From an uncultured bacterium (GTDB lineage: Bacteria > Desulfobacterota > BSN033 > UBA1163): a stretch of DNA of 39,864 nucleotides. Below, piece by piece: positions 34,743 through 39,864 of the stretch; position 1 is the first letter of the stretch, and each line of letters opens with the position of its first letter. Below the pieces are notes generated by a model. That model worked only from the letters and a program-made list of their open reading frames with translations. It did not search any database and was not told the DNA's origin. The stretch lies in the NCBI GenBank assembly GCA_938002255.1, contig CALLAL010000031.1, positions 1 to 39,864 of the forward strand, read 5' to 3'. Both the position numbers and the translations under genes were made by a program.

Positions 34743-35483
34743 TCACATATAGATGCCACCGTTGACATTTAAAACCTGTCCGGTGATATAACTCGAACGT
34801 TCGGAAACGAGAAAAAGAACTGCTTCGGCAACGTCTTCGGGCTGGCCCAGCCGTTCCATTGGAATCATTTGAATCAATGTCTCTTTCGACTTTTCTGGAA
34901 TCGCATCGGTCATGGCGGTCTGGATGAACCCTGGGGCAATCGCATTGACATTGATCCCACGGGCAGCAAACTCCCGGGCGATGGTTTTTGTCAACCCAAT
35001 CACGCCGGCTTTGGAAGCCGAGTAGTTGGCCTGCCCTGGATTCCCCATTTCGCCTGAAACAGAAGCAATGTTAACGATCTTTCCGCTCCTTTGCTTGGCC
35101 ATGTGTCGGATCACTGCCTTGGTACAATGAAACGTTCCCTTCAAGTTAACATCCAAGACGGCATCCCAGTCCTCTTCCGTCATCCTTAGGATGAGTCGGT
35201 CACGGGTAATCCCGGCATTGTTGACCAGAATATCGATTCGCCCGAATTGTCCCAGGATTGCTTCCACCATTTGTTCGACATCGCTCAGATCAGCCACATT
35301 GACTTTAATGGCAAGGGATTTTCTCCCCATCTTTTGAATCACCTCGGACGTCTCCTGCGCTTTTTCAAGGTTGATATCCGACACGACCACATCGGCGCCG
35401 TTCTTCGCCAGCAGGTGAGCGATCGCTTTCCCAATGCCTTGCGCTGCACCGGTCACCAGTGCCACTTTTCCTTCGAGTTCCAT
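34743..35483 (-). CDS. fabG: 3-oxoacyl-ACP reductase
   Basis: 246 aa short-chain dehydrogenase. The NADPH loop is TGAAQGIGKA (11-20), NNAGITRD follows, and the catalytic set is S141, Y154 and K158 (ANYSASKAG). It reduces 3-oxoacyl-ACP. The ATG has a GGGGGAGG ribosome site and lies 12 bases after the fabD stop. Confidence 0.97.
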   Translation of the reverse strand: MELEGKVALVTGAAQGIGKAIAHLLAKNGADVVVSDINLEKAQETSEVIQKMGRKSLAIKVNVADLSDVEQMVEAILGQFGRIDILVNNAGITRDRLILRMTEEDWDAVLDVNLKGTFHCTKAVIRHMAKQRSGKIVNIASVSGEMGNPGQANYSASKAGVIGLTKTIAREFAARGINVNAIAPGFIQTAMTDAIPEKSKETLIQMIPMERLGQPEDVAEAVLFLVSERSSYITGQVLNVNGGIYM

Positions 35484-35495
35484 GCCTCCCCCTGG

Positions 35496-36416
35496 TCACT
35501 CAATCTTATTCAAAGACGAAACATCTTCAACATTTCCAATCGCGACGTTCGGGTCAATCCGTTTCATCAGTCCGGATAGAACCTTTCCTGGTCCGACTTC
35601 CAGAACCCGTTCGATTCCTTCTTCAATCATCCATCGCATCGATTCTTCCCAGCGGACCGGACTTGACACCTGGTCGACTAAAAGGGGTTTAACCCTTTCC
35701 GAATCGGTGTTTGCCCTGGCTTCCACATTGCTGACCACCGGCGTTTTGAAGGATTGGATGGAAATCTTTTCGAGAACTTCCCGAAGGCGCATCCCGGCAG
35801 GTTTCATTAAGGGTGAATGGAAGGGAGCACTGACTTGAAGAAGCATCGCTTTCTTCCCTCTCTGCTTCACCAATTCGATAGCCCTTTCCACCGCCTTGGT
35901 GTGACCGGCTATGACAATCTGGCCCGGGCAGTTAAAATTAGCAGGTGTGAGTACCTCTCCATTGGAGGCTTGTTTGCAGATCTCCTCCACCTCCTGGCGG
36001 TCCATCCCGAGGAGAGCGGCCATTGTTCCTTCTCCCACAGGAACGGCTTCCTGCATAAATTTTCCTCTTAACCGGACAATCTGAACGGCCTCAGCAAAAG
36101 GGAGCACCCCCGCGGCTACCAAGGCACTATACTCTCCCAGGCTGTGCCCCGCAGTGAACCTCGGTTCAATCCCTCGTTCGGATTGAAGCACCCGTAGGGC
36201 AGCAATGCTGGTGGTTAACACAGCCGGTTGGGTATGTTCAGTCAATTTCAAAGCCTCTTCCGGTCCCTCAAAGCAGAGTCGGGAGAGGGAGAAATGGAGA
36301 ACATCATCGGCCTCTTCATAGACTTCTCGGGCCACTTTAAATTGATCGTAAAATTCCTTTCCCATTCCCACCGACTGGGACCCTTGACCTGGAAAAAGAA
36401 ATGCAACCAGCTTCAT
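35496..36416 (-). CDS. fabD: Malonyl-CoA:ACP transacylase
   Basis: 306 aa. FLFPGQGSQSVGMGKEF, catalytic S92 in TAGHSLGEYSALVAAG, and the later VSAPFHSPLM (catalytic His) are in order. It loads malonate onto ACP. It follows the acyl-CoA dehydrogenase gene by 28 bases rather than fabH. Confidence 0.97.
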   Translation of the reverse strand: MKLVAFLFPGQGSQSVGMGKEFYDQFKVAREVYEEADDVLHFSLSRLCFEGPEEALKLTEHTQPAVLTTSIAALRVLQSERGIEPRFTAGHSLGEYSALVAAGVLPFAEAVQIVRLRGKFMQEAVPVGEGTMAALLGMDRQEVEEICKQASNGEVLTPANFNCPGQIVIAGHTKAVERAIELVKQRGKKAMLLQVSAPFHSPLMKPAGMRLREVLEKISIQSFKTPVVSNVEARANTDSERVKPLLVDQVSSPVRWEESMRWMIEEGIERVLEVGPGKVLSGLMKRIDPNVAIGNVEDVSSLNKIE

Positions 36417-36444
36417 GATTCCTGATTCCCTAAGATCCTGTGGA

Positions 36445-37608
36445 CTATTTCTTTCCTGCGTACTCTTTGCTCAATTCGAGTCCGATGACATTCCTCTGGA
36501 TTTGATTGGTTCCCTCATAAATCTGGAGGATTTTCGCATCTCGCATCATCTTCTCAACAGGATATTCCTTCATGTACCCATATCCCCCGAAGATCTGAAC
36601 AGCATCCACGGCCACTTTCATAGCGGTATCACTGGCAAAGACCTTCGCCATGCCTGAGACTTTTGAGATCTCTTTGGGGTCTTTGGATTGATCAATGTAT
36701 CGTGCTACAGAATAGACCAGTGCCCGTGCAGCTTCTACCAGGGTGGCCATATCAGCCAGCATGTGCTGGACTGCTTGAAACGAGATAATCTTCTTGCCAA
36801 ACTGTTCTCGCTCTCTCGCGTATCGGACTGCCTCGTCAAGAGCCCCCTGGGCAAGCCCTACCCCCTGGGCACCGACGCCAGGTCGCGTCCGGTCAAACGT
36901 CCTCATCGTAACAATAAACCCCATCCCTTCTTTCGCTATGAGATTGGCTTTGGGGACGAAACAGTCCTGAAAGATCAACTCTCGAGTTGCAGAGGCCCGA
37001 ATGCCCATTTTATTTTCTTTCTTCCCGAAGGAGAACCCAGGCGTCCCTTTCTCTACAATGAATGCACTGGCTCCTCTTGGGCCTTTGGATCGGTCCGTCA
37101 TGGCAATAATTGTGTAAATCTCTGCCTCCCCACCATTGGTGATCCACTGTTTCGTTCCATTCAGGAGGTAGCCCCCTTCGGTTCGGGTCGCAGTAGTTCG
37201 AATGGACCCTGCATCGCTTCCTGCATCTGCTTCGGTCAATCCAAAAGCAGCCAGTTTCTTGCCACTGGCAATGTCCGGCAGGTACTTTCGCTTTTGTTCA
37301 GGGTTACCATAAAGCATGATGGGATGGGCTCCTAAACCGCTGGCCGCATAACTGGTGGCCACCCCCAGGCAGACCCGGCTCATCTCTTCTACAGCCAGAC
37401 AGTTTTCCAAGACGCCTCCCCCAAATCCACCATACTCTTCTTCAATGGAAACTCCAAAAAGACCTGCCTCTGCGCAAATTTTGAGGATGTCCCATGGAAA
37501 CGCCCCTGTCTCATCCAGTTCTGCACGAACGGGTAGCACTTTTTCCACCGCAATCTTTCGCGCTAAATCCTGGATCGATTTTTGATCTGGAGTCAGAAAA
37601 TAGTCCAC
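36445..37608 (-). CDS. Acyl-CoA dehydrogenase in the usual fabH position
   Basis: 387 aa, GTG start with AAGGAG ribosome site. FAD/substrate motifs AAFGLTEADAGSDAGSIRTT and KQWITNGGEAEIYTIIAMT, the GVGAQGVGLAQGALDEAV helix and the catalytic base E365 (ILQIYEGTNQIQRNVIG) are complete. It should oxidise an acyl-CoA to the trans-2-enoyl-CoA, passing electrons to ETF; the chain preference is not readable. Its place between plsX and fabD, where many bacteria have fabH, suggests a link to fatty acid synthesis or recycling, but this is inference. Confidence 0.93.
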   Translation of the reverse strand: MDYFLTPDQKSIQDLARKIAVEKVLPVRAELDETGAFPWDILKICAEAGLFGVSIEEEYGGFGGGVLENCLAVEEMSRVCLGVATSYAASGLGAHPIMLYGNPEQKRKYLPDIASGKKLAAFGLTEADAGSDAGSIRTTATRTEGGYLLNGTKQWITNGGEAEIYTIIAMTDRSKGPRGASAFIVEKGTPGFSFGKKENKMGIRASATRELIFQDCFVPKANLIAKEGMGFIVTMRTFDRTRPGVGAQGVGLAQGALDEAVRYAREREQFGKKIISFQAVQHMLADMATLVEAARALVYSVARYIDQSKDPKEISKVSGMAKVFASDTAMKVAVDAVQIFGGYGYMKEYPVEKMMRDAKILQIYEGTNQIQRNVIGLELSKEYAGKK

Positions 37609-37624
37609 AGCATTCTCCTTCTCA

Positions 37625-38680
37625 TCATTTTTTCGTATCCCCTAACCGTCTCACTCCGTTCTTTGCCCTCTGAGCCAGCTGTAAAAGGTCCTGCTTTTCT
37701 TTCAACTCTTGGATGAGATGTTCGTTCAATTTATTCTTTGCAAGATTTGCAGCCAAGAGAATCGCGTTTTTGATCGCCTTCGCATTTGAGGCTCCGTGAC
37801 AAATGACACAATTTCCATTGACTCCGATCAGAGGTGCCCCCCCATATTCAGAATAGTCAAACCGCTTCTCAAGACGACGAATCGCTCGTCTCATAAAGAA
37901 ATATGCCACTCTTGCCCGTAGATTGTCTTGAGCCTCCCATTTGAGAATCTTATGGATGGTCTCCCAGAGGCCTTCGCTGATCTTTAAGGCGACATTGCCA
38001 ACAAACCCATCACAGACGATCACATCGACTTCTCCACTGTTGAGGGCTCTTCCTTCCACATATCCCACATAGTTGATGTCGATCCCGGTTAACAGTTCAT
38101 GGGCTTCCCGGGTCAATTCGTTCCCCTTCCCTTCTTCCTCGCCATTGCTCAGGAGTCCAACCCTTGGCTCTTTCTCACCGAGCATATATTTGGCATAGGC
38201 ATCGCCCATCAGGGCAAACTGAAAGAGATGGGAGGGTTTGCAATCGACATTCCCACCGGAATCAATAAGGACCGTCGAACCCTTGAAAGCGGGATGGATC
38301 GTGGCGATGGCCGGTCGGTCCACTCCCTCCAGTTTTTTAAAAATAAACATGGCAAGAGCCATGGCTGCACCCGAATTGCCCGCAGAGACAACGCCGCTTA
38401 CCTCTCCAGCCTTTTCAAGATCAATGGCCACCTTGATCGAACTCTCCTTCATTCGCCGAAGCACCATGGACGGGGAATCATGCATGGCAACCACATGGGG
38501 CGTATGGTGAATGTAGATCGGGAGTTTCGAGGTCGGATATCGAGAAAGTTCTTTGCTGACCTGGTCTTCGTCGCCGACCAAAACGACTTTGACCCCATGT
38601 TCCTTCGCTGCCAGGTAAGCACCTTCCACAATATTTCGAGGGGCAAAATCCCCTCCCATCGCATCAACCGCAATCTTCAT
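37625..38680 (-). CDS. plsX: Phosphate acyltransferase PlsX
   Basis: 351 aa. MKIAVDAMGGDFAPRNIVEG, then VVSAGNSGAAMALAMF, IDSGGNVDCKPSHL and CDGFVGNVALKISEG with YSEYGGAPLIGVNGNCVICH are the full family set. It makes acyl-phosphate from acyl-ACP for PlsY at the membrane. It sits between rpmF and the acyl-CoA dehydrogenase. Confidence 0.97.
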   Translation of the reverse strand: MKIAVDAMGGDFAPRNIVEGAYLAAKEHGVKVVLVGDEDQVSKELSRYPTSKLPIYIHHTPHVVAMHDSPSMVLRRMKESSIKVAIDLEKAGEVSGVVSAGNSGAAMALAMFIFKKLEGVDRPAIATIHPAFKGSTVLIDSGGNVDCKPSHLFQFALMGDAYAKYMLGEKEPRVGLLSNGEEEGKGNELTREAHELLTGIDINYVGYVEGRALNSGEVDVIVCDGFVGNVALKISEGLWETIHKILKWEAQDNLRARVAYFFMRRAIRRLEKRFDYSEYGGAPLIGVNGNCVICHGASNAKAIKNAILLAANLAKNKLNEHLIQELKEKQDLLQLAQRAKNGVRRLGDTKK

Positions 38681-38701
38681 ACCTGCAATCGATTCCTCAC
38701 A

Positions 38702-38887
38702 TCACTTCTCTTCCTCAACAGCCACGATTTCCTTCCCCTTGTAAACCCCGCAATGGGGACAAACATGATGGGGAAGAACCGGCTCGTGACATTGGGGACA
38801 GAGTGAGAAAGTAGGGGATTTCAACCGGTCATGTGCCCGCCGTTTACCCCTCCTCGAAGAGGACTGTCTTCTTTTGGGAACTCCCAT
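38702..38887 (-). CDS. rpmF: Ribosomal protein L32
   Basis: 61 aa, with the MGVPKRRQSSSRRGKRRAHD start and a zinc knuckle C30-x2-C33 and C43-x2-C46, so this is the zinc-binding (C+) form. AAAGGA lies upstream. The order yceD-rpmF-plsX is a classic bacterial cluster. Confidence 0.96.
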   Translation of the reverse strand: MGVPKRRQSSSRRGKRRAHDRLKSPTFSLCPQCHEPVLPHHVCPHCGVYKGKEIVAVEEEK

Positions 38888-39001
38888 CTCTCATCGTCCT
38901 TTCTTTAAACGCTCTCCGGAGGCCCTCCCTGCTTTCTCCGGATGCGGCTTTTCTCTAAACGATTAAGTCCTTTGATTTATTTTTAACCCTGCCCATGATG
39001 A

Positions 39002-39538
39002 TCAATGAAGTTTCAATTGCTTCAGAACCCCAAAGGCAGAGTTAAACTTCTCTTTCGTGCACGCGCAGCTTGAGAGATTCAAATCCGTTCCACAGTAGGG
39101 GCAGAGGCCTTGACAGGTTTCATGGCAAAGGGACTGGATCGGAATCTCCAAAAAAACTTGTTCACATGCAATCTCTGAAAGGTGGAGTTCTCCTCCCTCA
39201 AAAAAATTCGATTCGAGATCCTCCCTCGTCAGTTCAATCTCTTCTGGAAACATCACTCCTTTTACAGGGTGAAGGGAAACCTCTAAGGGAGAGGTTAGGG
39301 GATAAGAAAACTCTTTAAGACATCTCACGCACCGCAATCGTAATGTCGTGGTCACTCTTCCTTTGACCAGAATCGAATGTCCCACCTTTCGGATCCTCGC
39401 TTCAGAGAAAAGGGGACCCTCAAATTCAAAATCAATTTCAGGGAAACCTCCAAGGTAATCGGAGAGGGCATCAACGTCCTCCACCCATCTCAAATCTATC
39501 CCTTCCTCGGGGATGTCATCTAATTTAAGGGTCAACAT
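39002..39538 (-). CDS. yceD: YceD/DUF177 family protein
   Basis: 178 aa. CVRCLKEFSYPLTSPLEV and the C-terminal cysteine-rich CHETCQGLCPYCGTDLNLSS are the DUF177 signature. The cysteines probably bind zinc. Bacterial and plastid relatives are needed for normal 23S rRNA accumulation; the mechanism is not settled. It is the first gene of the long operon, 113 bases before rpmF. Confidence 0.9.
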   Translation of the reverse strand: MLTLKLDDIPEEGIDLRWVEDVDALSDYLGGFPEIDFEFEGPLFSEARIRKVGHSILVKGRVTTTLRLRCVRCLKEFSYPLTSPLEVSLHPVKGVMFPEEIELTREDLESNFFEGGELHLSEIACEQVFLEIPIQSLCHETCQGLCPYCGTDLNLSSCACTKEKFNSAFGVLKQLKLH

Positions 39539-39573
39539 GGGGTATCCATCCGTTTTGATAAATTAATCTGTTA

Positions 39574-39601
39574 AATATAAAAGAAAACCTTTCTTTGTCA
39601 A
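39574..39601 (-). promoter_or_regulatory. Promoter of the yceD-rpmF-plsX-fab-rib operon
   Basis: -35 TTGACA (39601-39596), 16-bp spacer, -10 TATATT (39579-39574, five of six). Start near 39567, about 29 bases before the yceD ATG. Confidence 0.65.
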
Positions 39602-39864
39602 GTCGTCGTAAAACAATTTAGGAAGAGAAAGGATTGGATGATCTTAGTGACACGATCATCTTAACAGATTGAGAAAATAAATCGCAAGATCTTCAGCATC
39701 GTAACCCCTCAGTTAAAGAAATAAAAAAGGGTTGGGAGGTTGCTTCGGAAAAACCTTGAAGCGAAACCTCTGTTCGTCAAAACGACCCAATCTGATTTAA
39801 AAAAAACCGATTCAAAGGGCATGAGGGCTTCGATGAGGATAACCTTTTATAACCGCTCTTCAAG
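39602..39864. other. Intergenic DNA to the right edge
   Basis: No gene is seen. It contains a 7-bp inverted repeat GATGATC/GATCATC (39637-39643, 39654-39660) and the terminator-like hairpin at 39727-39770. The gene upstream, if on the minus strand, begins beyond the window. Confidence 0.5.
39727..39770 (-). terminator. Possible terminator of a gene beyond the right edge
   Basis: On the minus strand GAGGTTTCGCTTC (39770-39758) pairs with GAAGCAACCTC (39746-39736), a two-base bulge aside. Seven bases later comes CCCTTTTTT. The gap before the U-run is longer than ideal. Confidence 0.4.

Noticed and set aside
38099-38806. 235-codon plus-strand frame opposite plsX and rpmF
   Set aside because: It is antisense to two certain genes and has no family resemblance.
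38912-38943. CTCCGG/CCGGAG inverted repeats before rpmF as an L32 leader element
   Set aside because: Arms are only six bases, with no U-tract and no known L32 leader resembling it.
1-39864. CRISPR array, prophage or defence island
   Set aside because: No regularly spaced repeats, phage structural genes, or cas genes are present; HNH and HIT genes here are of chromosomal housekeeping types.

Overview
The window looks like a chromosomal segment of a free-living Gram-negative bacterium, most likely a member of the Desulfobacterota (former Deltaproteobacteria, Syntrophobacter/Syntrophus-like). This is inferred from gene order (yceD-rpmF-plsX-fab-rpiB-dCMP deaminase-nrdR-rib-nusB; xseA-xseB-ispA-dxs-tlyA; DUF4416-yicC-gmk-rpoZ), from PilZ, LapA and DUF4124 proteins, and from moderate GC. 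No rRNA gene or taxonomic marker was tested. Nearly everything is on the minus strand, so it reads right to left.

Left edge (1-1080): the 5' end of an insertion sequence, with a transposase running off the window, an overlapping DUF6788-like helper gene, and a palindrome that covers promoter and start codon. 1262-2774: HNH nuclease, a possible 40-aa ORF, a HIT hydrolase and a LapA-type membrane protein. 2775-4002: a long intergenic region with a possible sigma-54 promoter and two small genes. 4080-7424: three PilZ (c-di-GMP receptor) proteins around a 630-aa fusion whose C-terminus looks like a catalytically dead endonuclease III with an intact 4Fe-4S motif. 7663-8714: a secreted DUF4124 protein and, divergent from it, a compact candidate small RNA with its own promoter and terminator and two cytosine-rich loops, one matching the anti-Shine-Dalgarno tail of 16S rRNA.

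8715-12528: an independently promoted three-gene set of AAA+ ATPase with a cysteine cluster, FwdC/GltB-like beta-helix protein, and VWA protein with a degenerate metallopeptidase-like N-terminus. This is the least characterised system here. 12539-21628: housekeeping genes: HD phosphohydrolase, rpoZ, gmk, yicC, DUF4416, tlyA, dxs, ispA, xseB, xseA. 21773-25227 (plus strand): glycerate kinase, queD, folE2, tRNA-Pro(CGG), plsY. 25265-26872: NYN-domain RNase-like protein and ilvE.

26936-39601: a long minus-strand operon starting from a good promoter upstream of yceD. It joins ribosomal protein L32, phospholipid and fatty acid synthesis, ribose-5-phosphate isomerase, dCMP deaminase, NrdR, the riboflavin pathway and NusB. 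An acyl-CoA dehydrogenase gene stands between plsX and fabD, where fabH is usually found.

The strongest leads are the sRNA at 8273-8374, the endonuclease III-like fusion, the ATPase/beta-helix/VWA trio, and the hairpin at the start of the insertion-sequence helper gene.
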